From Beijerinckiaceae bacterium (GTDB lineage Bacteria; Pseudomonadota; Alphaproteobacteria; Rhizobiales; Beijerinckiaceae), in the NCBI GenBank assembly GCA_947455285.1, contig CANGOK010000075.1, positions 1 through 12,355 of the forward strand: DNA of 12,355 nucleotides, in the 5' to 3' direction. Made by a program: the position numbers and the translations under genes. The notes under the pieces are model-generated. The model was not told the DNA's origin. It was given only the letters and a program-made list of their open reading frames with translations, and did not search any database. This document shows, piece after piece, positions 1 through 7,186 of the stretch (within the stretch, counting starts at the first letter, position 1; the number at the start of each line of letters is the position of its first letter).

Positions 1-185
1 CGGGGCAGGGTGACGGAACCGGACTCCGCGCCAAGCTCGCCCGAAATCATCCGGAACAGGGTGGTCTTGCCAGCCCCGTTGCGGCCTACGAACCCCACCC
101 GCGCCCGATCCGGCAGCGCAGCGGTGGCGTCATCGAATAGCAGCCGCGGCCCGAGCCGGTAGGTGAGATCGTTGATATGGAGCAT
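1..185 (-). CDS. ABC-F family ATPase, N-terminal fragment (gene runs off the left edge)
   Basis: Only the first 61 or so codons are present. The protein begins MLHINDLTYRLGPRLLFDD and reaches a perfect Walker A P-loop, GRNGAGKTT, at residues 35-43. A cytosolic ABC ATPase domain starting straight at the N-terminus, with no membrane segment, is typical of the ABC-F class (Uup/YheS-like), whose members have two ATPase domains and act on ribosomes. The second domain and the inter-domain linker lie outside the window, so the class is inferred from the start alone. It follows the DUF3501 gene by 60 bp in the same direction, with a hairpin in the gap and no convincing Shine-Dalgarno sequence. A soluble transporter ATPase is the alternative. 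Confidence 0.8.
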   Translation of the reverse strand, partial: MLHINDLTYRLGPRLLFDDATAALPDRARVGFVGRNGAGKTTLFRMISGELGAESGSVTLP

Positions 186-205
186 CGGCCGCTATCTGAC
201 ATGGA

Positions 206-230
206 GCGGGACGGCAGGCAACCGCCCCGC
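206..230 (-). other. Intercistronic hairpin after the DUF3501 gene
   Basis: Read on the minus strand, nine-base arms GCGGGGCGG and CCGTCCCGC flank a 7-nt loop. All positions pair if one G-U wobble is allowed. On the plus strand the same position is an A-C mismatch, so the fold suits minus-strand RNA. It starts about 15 nt after the DUF3501 stop codon and no U-run follows, so it looks like a 3'-end stabiliser or processing site and not an intrinsic terminator. Confidence 0.5.
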
Positions 231-245
231 GCCCATAAGCAGCGC

Positions 246-836
246 TCAGTCGAAATCGCCCGCGAGTTCCGCGCGCACGCTTTCGGGCAGTACGGCCATG
301 TGGCTGTAATTGGCGTGGCCCATGCCCACGATGACGGGCGTGCCCGGCGTGCGGATCGCTGCGATCTGGGCGGGGGTGAAGTTGAAGTGCACGAACTGCA
401 CCGAAGACGCCTTGCCCTCTGCGGTCGTGCGGTCCTGATCGACTTCCGCGACGCCCATGACCTTCTCCGTGCCGATCTGCACGAAGGTCGTCTCTTCAAT
501 GCCGCCGAGGCGGCCGAGGATGCGCTTGCGGCGCTCGGGATCGTCGATCTCGATCATGAAGGTCGCGACGAGTTCCTGCCCCTTCGGCACGAGCGGGTTA
601 TAGGCCTCGAGTTCGTCGACCATCTGCGCCTCGCCGCCGCGCTCGATGTGCAGCATCTCCTGCACCTGAAGCCACATCGTGTCGAAGTTCTCGAAATAGA
701 ACGTGACATGCGGGCCGACTTCCACGCGGCGGTTCTTCTTGCGCTCTGAAAGCTTGCGGCGCGTCTCCGTGCGCACCTTCGCATAGGCGTCGAGCGGCAT
801 GATGTCGGCCGCAGTGATCTCATGCTTGTTGGCCAT
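246..836 (-). CDS. DUF3501 family protein
   Basis: A 196-residue soluble protein. I recognise the DUF3501 family from the stretch around residues 49-66 (ENFDTMWLQVQEMLHIE), followed by ELEAYNPLVP at 76-85. It has no cysteine, no signal peptide and no membrane segment, so it is unlikely to bind an Fe-S cluster itself. No biochemical function is established to my knowledge. It is third in line after rubrerythrin and a CCG-type Fe-S protein, 72 bp downstream of the latter. From memory this trio recurs in alphaproteobacteria, which suggests a shared redox or peroxide-related task, but that is inference. The start at 836 has a GGGAG ribosome site about 8 nt upstream. The length is as expected for the family, with no sign of damage. 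Confidence 0.88.
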   Translation of the reverse strand: MANKHEITAADIMPLDAYAKVRTETRRKLSERKKNRRVEVGPHVTFYFENFDTMWLQVQEMLHIERGGEAQMVDELEAYNPLVPKGQELVATFMIEIDDPERRKRILGRLGGIEETTFVQIGTEKVMGVAEVDQDRTTAEGKASSVQFVHFNFTPAQIAAIRTPGTPVIVGMGHANYSHMAVLPESVRAELAGDFD

Positions 837-885
837 GGGTGTAGCTCCCGGTGAGGACGAAGCGTCACAGGTGGAAGATGAGCGA

Positions 886-903
886 TCGGGGCGGATGCCC
901 CGA
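886..903 (-). other. Intercistronic hairpin between the Fe-S gene and the DUF3501 gene
   Basis: Perfect 7-bp arms (TCGGGGC / GCCCCGA) close a 4-nt loop. The stem starts 5 nt after the stop codon of the Fe-S protein gene. No U-run follows on the minus strand, so transcription probably continues into the DUF3501 gene. A role in mRNA 3'-end protection or processing is inferred. Confidence 0.5.
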
Positions 904-908
904 GGCTT

Positions 909-2246
<1,338 letters not shown>

Positions 2247-2270
2247 TGCTTCCTCATCTTTTTTGGAGGT

Positions 2271-2302
2271 GAACGGTCCGACCTTTTATGGCCGGACCGT
2301 TC
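2271..2302 (-). other. Strong hairpin between the rubrerythrin and Fe-S oxidoreductase genes
   Basis: Perfect 10-bp arms (GAACGGTCCG / CGGACCGTTC) surround a 12-nt loop, beginning 7 nt after the rubrerythrin stop. On the minus strand the stem is followed by ACCTCC and a run of A, not U, so it does not look like an intrinsic terminator. The CCTC in ACCTCC can also pair with the GAGG ribosome site of the next gene, which could dampen its translation. This would let rubrerythrin be made in excess over the Fe-S protein; that role is inferred. Confidence 0.6.
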
Positions 2303-2309
2303 TATTGGA

Positions 2310-2726
2310 TCACTTGATCTCGTCGAGAGCGCGCTGGAAGCGGCCAGCATGCGAACGCTCTGCCTTGGCCAGCGTCTCAAACCAGTCGGCGATTTCGTCG
2401 AAGCCTTCTTCGCGAGCCGAACGAGCCATGCCCGGATACATGTCGGTGTATTCGTGCGTCTCGCCAGCGACGGCGGCGGCGAGGTTCAGCTGGGTCTTGC
2501 CGATCGGCAGGCCGGTGGCGGGATCGCCGCATTCCTCGAGGAACTCAAGGTGGCCGTGGGCATGGCCGGTCTCGCCTTCCGCGGTGGAGCGGAACACGGT
2601 GGCGACATCGTTGTAGCCTTCGACGTCAGCCTTCTGGGCGAAATAGAGATAACGGCGGTTCGCCTGCGACTCGCCCGCGAACGCGGCCTTCAGGTTCTCT
2701 TCGGTCTTGCTGCCCTTGAGGGACAT
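2310..2726 (-). CDS. Rubrerythrin (di-iron domain only, no rubredoxin domain)
   Basis: A 138-residue ferritin-like four-helix protein. All expected di-iron ligands are present: E19, E52 with H55 (ExxH), E89, E92, and E123 with H126 (ExxH). They match the pattern of Desulfovibrio rubrerythrin. Classical rubrerythrin has a C-terminal rubredoxin domain that supplies electrons; here the protein ends at residue 138 with no CxxC pair, so an outside donor is needed. The family reduces hydrogen peroxide to water in the cytosol. The downstream Fe-S oxidoreductase is a plausible donor. I chose the ATG at 2726 and not an in-frame ATG 19 codons upstream, because a strong GGAGGAGA site lies 6 nt before it and the family alignment starts there. 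Its position downstream of oxyR fits a role in oxidative stress. Confidence 0.93.
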   Translation of the reverse strand: MSLKGSKTEENLKAAFAGESQANRRYLYFAQKADVEGYNDVATVFRSTAEGETGHAHGHLEFLEECGDPATGLPIGKTQLNLAAAVAGETHEYTDMYPGMARSAREEGFDEIADWFETLAKAERSHAGRFQRALDEIK

Positions 2727-2732
2727 GGTCTC

Positions 2733-2740
2733 TCTCCTCC
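2733..2740 (-). promoter_or_regulatory. Strong ribosome-binding site of rubrerythrin
   Basis: GGAGGAGA on the minus strand, 6 nt before the ATG at 2726. It decides the start against the longer in-frame reading that begins at 2783, and suggests high expression. Confidence 0.8.
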
Positions 2741-2750
2741 GGATGAATTG

Positions 2751-2776
2751 CAGCCAGGCCGGGAAGCGGCTGGCTG
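2751..2776 (-). other. Leader hairpin upstream of the rubrerythrin ribosome site
   Basis: Seven-bp arms (CAGCCAG / CTGGCTG) with a 12-nt loop, ending about 10 nt upstream of the ribosome-binding site. It leaves the site free, so it could stabilise the 5' end of the message. It is short, so chance is possible. Confidence 0.35.
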
Positions 2777-2782
2777 TCGCCA

Positions 2783-2814
2783 CCTATGTTTCGGATGCGA
2801 CGGCGTCGTGTCAA
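2783..2814 (-). promoter_or_regulatory. Candidate promoter of the rubrerythrin operon
   Basis: The minus strand holds a perfect TTGACA at 2814-2809. The best -10 match is CATAGG at 2788-2783, with a long 20-bp spacer; AACATA at an 18-bp spacer is a weaker alternative. A good -35 with a poor -10 and long spacer is compatible with an activated promoter, but this is a guess from sequence alone. Confidence 0.35.
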
Positions 2815-2901
2815 CGCGTCTCATCCTGAAGGCGTGCGAAAAAAAAGTAGTCAGGCGGTTCAGGCGAGGGAAATCGGTTTTGCCTTTCGTGATGATCGGC
2901 G

Positions 2902-2919
2902 CAGCCTATCGGTAGGCTG
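2902..2919. promoter_or_regulatory. Perfect inverted repeat upstream of rubrerythrin (candidate operator)
   Basis: Seven-bp arms CAGCCTA / TAGGCTG separated by TCGG. It lies about 90 bp upstream of the candidate -35 of the rubrerythrin operon and has no U-run on either strand. It may be a regulator site or a small RNA hairpin. It does not match the four-part OxyR consensus (ATAG/CTAT repeats), although the core CTAT..GTAG is suggestive. Confidence 0.35.
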
Positions 2920-2938
2920 GCACAACGCCTGCATTTCC

Positions 2939-3078
2939 CCTCCCCCTTGTGGGGAGGGGCAGGGGTGGGGGTCGTGAGGCCTTTGCAGGTGAGCGCCTCT
3001 GCAACCCCGCTCCCGATCAGCATGCGCAGACCCCCACCCCGTCCGCTGGCGCGGCCGACCCTCCCCACAAGGGGGAGG
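2939..3078. repeat. 140-bp inverted-repeat element with GC-rich termini (MITE-like or palindromic repeat)
   Basis: Two perfect 20-bp terminal arms, at 2939-2958 and 3059-3078, are exact reverse complements built on a CCTCCCCC-TTGTGGGG core. Inside them a second 12-bp pair (2962-2973 with 3029-3040) is also perfect, and a small third stem is seen at 2976-2980 / 2995-2999. No open frame in it looks coding, and I see no clear target-site duplication. Arms of this sequence resemble a dispersed intergenic repeat I recall from alphaproteobacterial genomes. It begins about 35 nt after the oxyR stop, so its RNA would fold and could also end or protect the oxyR message. Confidence 0.75.
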
Positions 3079-3112
3079 TAATTCGCCGTATTTTCATATG
3101 GTTGCGCTGTTG

Positions 3113-4033
3113 CTACCCAAGCCGCCGCACGCAGTCCGGCAGGCTCGCTTTCACCACTTCCGCCAATGTCTCCATGGCCTTGCGGCGGGGCATGTCCTTG
3201 CGGAAGGCGAGGCGGACCTTGCGGTTGGCCTTGTCGCCCTTGATGGGGCGGAAGGTAAGCTGGTCCTTGAGGCCGGCCCAGTTCTCCATGGCGAGGCGGG
3301 GGGCCAGGGTCAGGCCATATTTTGCGGCGGTCAGATGCACGAGGGTTTCTAGCGAGACGGCGCGAACGTCTGCCGAGCCCGCCAGCGAGCTTTCAGCGCC
3401 CTGACGTCCGCAAAGCTCGAGCGCCTGATCGCGCAGGCAATGGCCATCCGTCAGCAGCAGGAGTTGCCGGGGATCGACGGCGCCAAGGTCTATTTCGCTT
3501 TCGCCCGCCAGCGGATCGTCGGCGGGCATGGCCAGCCAGAAGGATTCCTCGAAAAGGTCAATCTCCGCCAGCCTGTCCGTGCCCGGATCGGTGGCGATGA
3601 TGGCGGCGTCGATCCGGCCATCGGCCAGCGGCGGCAGGAGGTGGCCGGTCAGATCCTCCATCAGCATCAGCGGCGCCTTGGAGAGATCGCTTGCGGCGCG
3701 CGGCAGCACATAGGGCATGAGGTAGGGCGCGAGCGTCGGTATCACCCCAAGCCGGATTGGGCCGGCCAATGGATCGCGGCTCGCTCTGGCGGCGGTCACG
3801 ATGTCTTCGGCGGCGGCGACCGAGCGGCGGGCGTTGGCGAGGATTTGCTCGCCCACCGGCGTGAGGCGCACCTGCTTGCCCACGCGCTCGAAAATGGTGA
3901 CGCCAAGCTCTTCTTCTAGCTTCAGAATTTGTCCCGACAACGTGGGTTGGCTGACATTGCAGGCCATTGCGGCGCGGCCGAAATGGCCCAGTTCCGCAAC
4001 AGAGATGACATAGCGAAGGTCACGCAGGTTCAT
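3113..4033 (-). CDS. oxyR: Hydrogen-peroxide-sensing LysR-type regulator OxyR
   Basis: A 306-residue LysR-family protein. The N-terminal winged helix-turn-helix (about residues 1-60) includes GHFGRAAMACNVSQPTLSGQ at 16-35. The C-terminal sensor domain has GHCLRDQALELC, placing the peroxide-reactive cysteine at C199 and the resolving cysteine at C208, the same numbers as in E. coli OxyR. Other residues of the E. coli peroxide pocket also align: T100, T129, H198, R201 and D202. It should therefore be a working peroxide switch that activates antioxidant genes through a disulfide. It is followed by the rubrerythrin operon on the same strand, an obvious candidate target, and is divergent from ndk. 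The start at 4033 gives the usual LysR N-terminus, though the ribosome site is weak. Confidence 0.95.
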   Translation of the reverse strand: MNLRDLRYVISVAELGHFGRAAMACNVSQPTLSGQILKLEEELGVTIFERVGKQVRLTPVGEQILANARRSVAAAEDIVTAARASRDPLAGPIRLGVIPTLAPYLMPYVLPRAASDLSKAPLMLMEDLTGHLLPPLADGRIDAAIIATDPGTDRLAEIDLFEESFWLAMPADDPLAGESEIDLGAVDPRQLLLLTDGHCLRDQALELCGRQGAESSLAGSADVRAVSLETLVHLTAAKYGLTLAPRLAMENWAGLKDQLTFRPIKGDKANRKVRLAFRKDMPRRKAMETLAEVVKASLPDCVRRLG

Positions 4034-4058
4034 TGGTGCTCACGGAAATAGGCGATTT

Positions 4059-4082
4059 CGATCAAACTAGGGCATGTGATCG
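4059..4082. promoter_or_regulatory. Candidate LysR-type operator between oxyR and ndk
   Basis: Inverted repeat CGATCA-N12-TGATCG centred about 37 bp upstream of the oxyR start codon. LysR-type regulators usually bind interrupted dyads next to their own gene, so autoregulation is a reasonable reading. The arms are only 6 bp and do not fit the E. coli OxyR consensus. Confidence 0.35.
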
Positions 4083-4126
4083 GCGTTTTCAATTCCGCGT
4101 GATCGCGGCCGGGGGAGGGATTGCGC

Positions 4127-4156
4127 CTTGTGCGTCCGGGGCGGCGCCGCTATAAG
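4127..4156 (+). promoter_or_regulatory. Candidate ndk promoter
   Basis: CTTGTG at 4127-4132 and TATAAG at 4151-4156 with an 18-bp spacer, ending 36 bp before the ndk ATG. The same CTTGTG/TATAA pairing appears upstream of the NTF2-like gene near 8772-8799, which supports it as the housekeeping promoter type of this organism. Confidence 0.5.
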
Positions 4157-4192
4157 CGCGCATCCCTCAACAAAGAAAGTTCGGACCCAGCC

Positions 4193-4615
4193 ATGGCGGT
4201 TCAGCGCACCTTTTCCATCATCAAGCCCGACGCCACGCGTCGCAACCTCACCGGCGCCATCAACGCGGTGATCGAGCAGGCTGGCCTGCGCATCGTCGCC
4301 CAGAAGCGCGTGCTCATGACCCGCGTCCAGGCCGAGACCTTCTACGGCGTCCACAAGGAGCGCCCCTTCTTTGGCGAACTCGTCGACCAGATGATCGCCG
4401 CTCCCGTTGTCGTTCAGGTGCTCGAAGCCGAGGACGCCATCGCCCGCTATCGCACCGTCATGGGCGCCACGAACCCCGAGAAGGCCGACGCCGGCACGAT
4501 CCGCAAGCTCTTCGCGCTCAACATGGGCGAGAACTCGGTGCATGGCTCCGACGCCCCCGAGACCGCTGCGGTCGAAATCGCCCAGTGGTTCTCCGCCAAC
4601 GAGATCGTCGGCTGA
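4193..4615 (+). CDS. ndk: Nucleoside diphosphate kinase
   Basis: A 140-residue cytosolic enzyme, the normal length for the family. It transfers the gamma-phosphate from ATP to other NDPs through a phospho-histidine. The catalytic histidine is H117 in NSVHGSDAPETA (114-125); K11 in the SIIKPDA start motif is also in place. The ATG at 4193 (MAVQRTFSIIKPDA) is chosen over an upstream in-frame TTG at 4121 because the family begins here and the promoter would otherwise lie inside the gene. The ribosome site is weak. A transcription terminator follows directly, so the gene is probably a single-gene unit. Confidence 0.97.
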   Translation: MAVQRTFSIIKPDATRRNLTGAINAVIEQAGLRIVAQKRVLMTRVQAETFYGVHKERPFFGELVDQMIAAPVVVQVLEAEDAIARYRTVMGATNPEKADAGTIRKLFALNMGENSVHGSDAPETAAVEIAQWFSANEIVG

Positions 4616-4637
4616 GCTGATCCGTTCGCTTGAATTT

Positions 4638-4675
4638 AAGAGGGGTCGGCGCAGGCTGGCCCCTCTTTTCTTTTG
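4638..4675 (+). terminator. Rho-independent terminator of ndk
   Basis: Perfect 8-bp arms AAGAGGGG / CCCCTCTT, extended by a G-U and further inner pairs, with the T-rich tail TTTTCTTTTGT. It starts 22 nt after the ndk stop. The next gene begins only 25 bp after it and must use readthrough or a promoter inside this stretch. Confidence 0.85.
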
Positions 4676-4699
4676 TCTTAAGCGCTGCGATGCTTTCCC

Positions 4700-6787
4700 A
4701 TGACCTCAGCCGCCACCGTTCATCGCCCCTCCGTCTGCCCGCATGATTGCCCTTCCGCCTGCGCGCTCGATGTGGAAGTCATCGAAGGAAAGCGCATCGG
4801 GCGCATTCGCGGCGCGCAGGACCAGACCTATACCGCTGGCGTCATCTGCGCGAAGGTGGCGCGCTATTCCGAGCGCATCCATCATCCCGAGCGTTTGCTT
4901 CATCCGATGAAGCGCACGGGGCCGAAAGGCTCGGGACAGTTTGCGCGCATTTCATGGGACGAAGCGCTTGATCTGATCGCAGAGCGTTTCCTCGCCGCCG
5001 AGCGCGAATATGGGACTGAGAGCATCTGGCCCTATTATTACGCAGGCACGATGGGCCGCGTCATGCGCGATGGCATCAATCGTCTTACGCATGTGAAAAA
5101 GTATTCGCGGTTCTTCGGGTCGATCTGCGTCAATCTGGCTTGGCCGGGAGTCGTGGCGGGGCTTGGCAAGATCGCGGGGCCTGATCCGCGTGAGATGGCG
5201 AAGTCTGATTGCGTGGTGATCTGGGGAACCAATGCGGTGGCCACGCAAGTCAATGTGATGACCCACGCTATGCGCGCCCGCAAGGAGCGCGGCGCGAAGA
5301 TCGTGGTGGTGGACATCTATCGCACGCCGACGATGGAGCAGGCCGATATGGCGTTGTGTCTGCGGCCGGGAACGGACGGCGCGCTCGCCTGCGCTGTGAT
5401 GCATGTGCTGTTTCGCGATGGCCTTGCGGATTGGGATTATCTGCGTCGCTACACCGATGCGCCCGAAGAACTGGAAGCGCATCTTAAAACGCGTGATCCC
5501 GCTTGGGCCTCCGCTATTACTGGGCTCACCGTCGAAGAAATTGAAGCTTTCGCGAAACTGGTTGGCGAGACCAAGCGCACCTTCTTTCGGCTCGGTTATG
5601 GCTTCTCGCGTCAACGCAATGGCGCGGTGAACATGCATGCGGCGCTTTGCATCGCTGCGGTCACCGGCGCATGGCTTCACGAGGGCGGCGGCGCCTTTCA
5701 TAACTACGCCTCGATCTATCATTGGAAGCCGACCACGCTCGAAGGGCGCGAGCTTGTCGATCCCCACACGCGCATTCTCGATCAATCGCGCATCGGCGCC
5801 ATTCTCACCGGCGATAGCGAGGCGTTGCAGGGCGGCGGGCCGATCAAGGCCATGCTCATCCAGAACACCAATCCTGTTTCGGTGGCGCCGGATCAGACGC
5901 TGGTGAAACAGGGCTTTGCGCGCGAGGATCTCTTCACCGTCGTGCATGAGCAATTCATGACCGAGACGGCGGCCATGGCCGATGTGGTGCTGCCCGCCAC
6001 CATGTTCCTCGAACATGCGGACATCTATTCAGGTGGCGGCCATCAATATGTGGAGTTCGCCGACAAATTGATCGATGCGCCGGGCGAATGCCGCAGCAAT
6101 CACGAGGTCATCTGCGCCATCGCAAAACGGGTTGGGGTCACGCATCCGACCTTCGACATGGGCGTGCGCGAGCTTGCGGCGATCACCCTGCAGGAGTCCG
6201 GCCTGCCTTCATTTGAAGAACTCGAAAAGTGTAACTGGATTGATCTGCAGCCTGATTTCGAAACGTCGCATTTCGTCAAAGGATTTGGCTGGCCAGACGG
6301 AAAGTTCCGCTTCAAGCCCGATTGGCCCTCGACGCCCTTCGGCAATATCGGCCTGCAGGGGCCGTGGCGTTCGCTTCCTAATTTCCCCGATCACTGGGAC
6401 GTTCTCGAAAACGCCGACGCGGCACATCCCTTCCGCCTCGCGACGAGCCCCGCGCGCAGCTTCCTGAATTCCACCTTCAACGAGACGCCGTCTTCTCGGG
6501 CGCGGGAAGGTCGGCCGGAGGTGCTGATCCATCCGGCGGACGCCGCGCGTCTTGGCGTTGGCGATGGCGATGAAGTGACGCTCGGCAATGAGCGTGGGCA
6601 GGTGCGTCTACATGCCCGTTACTTCGATGGGGTGCGGCAGGGCGTGCTGATCTCGGAAGGCATCTGGCCCAACGACGCTTTCGCTGATGGCAAAGGCATC
6701 AATACTTTGACCGGCGCGGATTCCCCAGCGCCCTTCGGCGGCGCCGCCTTTCACGACAACAAGGTGTGGGTGAAGCGGATCGGGTAG
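4700..6787 (+). CDS. Cytoplasmic molybdopterin oxidoreductase (4Fe-4S, bis-MGD type)
   Basis: A 695-residue protein of the DMSO-reductase superfamily. The N-terminal 4Fe-4S site is C13, C17, C21 and C50, with the conserved lysine K52 just after. Molybdopterin-binding parts follow, including VVIWGTN (about 174-180), the ALLIQNTNPV-like IQNTNPVSVAPD near 390-401, ADVVLPATMFLE near 426-437, and a C-terminal molydop-binding domain from about residue 575. No twin-arginine signal is present, so it should act in the cytosol. Aligning GSICVNLAWPGVVAGL (140-155) by eye with E. coli FdhF puts A147 at the selenocysteine (Mo-ligand) position. The substrate is unknown and no electron-transfer subunit is next door. 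It shares a strand with the small secreted-protein gene downstream, 60 bp away. It is unlikely to be a formate dehydrogenase, given the missing Cys/Sec ligand. Confidence 0.9.
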   Translation: MTSAATVHRPSVCPHDCPSACALDVEVIEGKRIGRIRGAQDQTYTAGVICAKVARYSERIHHPERLLHPMKRTGPKGSGQFARISWDEALDLIAERFLAAEREYGTESIWPYYYAGTMGRVMRDGINRLTHVKKYSRFFGSICVNLAWPGVVAGLGKIAGPDPREMAKSDCVVIWGTNAVATQVNVMTHAMRARKERGAKIVVVDIYRTPTMEQADMALCLRPGTDGALACAVMHVLFRDGLADWDYLRRYTDAPEELEAHLKTRDPAWASAITGLTVEEIEAFAKLVGETKRTFFRLGYGFSRQRNGAVNMHAALCIAAVTGAWLHEGGGAFHNYASIYHWKPTTLEGRELVDPHTRILDQSRIGAILTGDSEALQGGGPIKAMLIQNTNPVSVAPDQTLVKQGFAREDLFTVVHEQFMTETAAMADVVLPATMFLEHADIYSGGGHQYVEFADKLIDAPGECRSNHEVICAIAKRVGVTHPTFDMGVRELAAITLQESGLPSFEELEKCNWIDLQPDFETSHFVKGFGWPDGKFRFKPDWPSTPFGNIGLQGPWRSLPNFPDHWDVLENADAAHPFRLATSPARSFLNSTFNETPSSRAREGRPEVLIHPADAARLGVGDGDEVTLGNERGQVRLHARYFDGVRQGVLISEGIWPNDAFADGKGINTLTGADSPAPFGGAAFHDNKVWVKRIG

Positions 6788-6836
6788 CGGCTTGTTAAGC
6801 ATCGGGGTGCTATCCGCGGGTCAGTTCCCCATTCTC

Positions 6837-6843
6837 AGGAGGT
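6837..6843 (+). promoter_or_regulatory. Strong ribosome-binding site deciding a GTG start
   Basis: AGGAGGT, 4 nt before the GTG at 6848. It supports that start for the small secreted protein even though the start codon is not ATG. Confidence 0.75.
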
Positions 6844-6847
6844 CTTC

Positions 6848-7186
6848 GTGCGCTCGAAGCTCGGTCTCTTCACCGCTGTCGCTTTCGCTTGCCTCACCAG
6901 CGTCGCCCTCGCAGGCGCCCGGCCTCCGGGCGCGCCGTCAGGCTTCGATCGTCCGCCGACGGATGATGAAATGCGCGGTCGGCTGCGCGAAATCTGCACG
7001 CAGCTCGTCATCAACGACGGCAAGAAGGCGGAAGTCGCGGGACGTCGGTGCGGTTGCTATTCCAAGGGCGTCGTGAAGGCCATGACGCCGGCTGAACGCG
7101 ATGAGATGCGCGCGACGGGCAAGTTCTCGCCCACCGCCCAGCCCAAGGCGAAGAAGTTCATGGCGAGCTGCCGCGTCAGCGGCTGA
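6848..7186 (+). CDS. Small secreted four-cysteine protein of unknown function
   Basis: A 112-residue protein starting at GTG. A Sec signal peptide is clear: a short basic start (MRSK), a hydrophobic core (residues 5-20) and a likely cleavage after ALA near residue 22. The mature part, about 90 residues, begins proline-rich and then has four cysteines, C50, C68, C70 and C108, in the context EIC...RRCGCYSKG...ASC. These could form two disulfides in the periplasm. C15 in the signal core does not sit in a proper lipobox, so a lipoprotein is unlikely. I do not recognise a family. Its 3' end overlaps the end of the convergent MetE-like gene by 11 bp. Confidence 0.75.
   Translation: MRSKLGLFTAVAFACLTSVALAGARPPGAPSGFDRPPTDDEMRGRLREICTQLVINDGKKAEVAGRRCGCYSKGVVKAMTPAERDEMRATGKFSPTAQPKAKKFMASCRVSG

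Larger units (their letters stand above)
2727..3112. other. Non-coding region between oxyR and rubrerythrin
   Basis: About 390 bp with no credible gene. It contains, from the oxyR side, the 140-bp inverted repeat, the 18-bp inverted repeat at 2902-2919, a run of eight A at about 2840-2847, the candidate promoter and the leader hairpin. Short frames here have no ribosome site and no recognisable protein. Confidence 0.7.

Noticed and set aside
2727..2783. Longer rubrerythrin reading starting 19 codons upstream
   Set aside because: The strong GGAGGAGA site and the family alignment both point to the ATG at 2726; the extension runs through the leader hairpin.
2937..3080. CRISPR or tandem repeat suspected from repeated C/G runs
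   Set aside because: The units are inverted, not direct repeats, and only one pair is present, so there are no spacers.
4952..6016. Long minus-strand open frame (354 codons) opposite the molybdoenzyme gene
   Set aside because: Antisense shadow of a gene with intact Fe-S and Mo-cofactor motifs; no ribosome site or domain.
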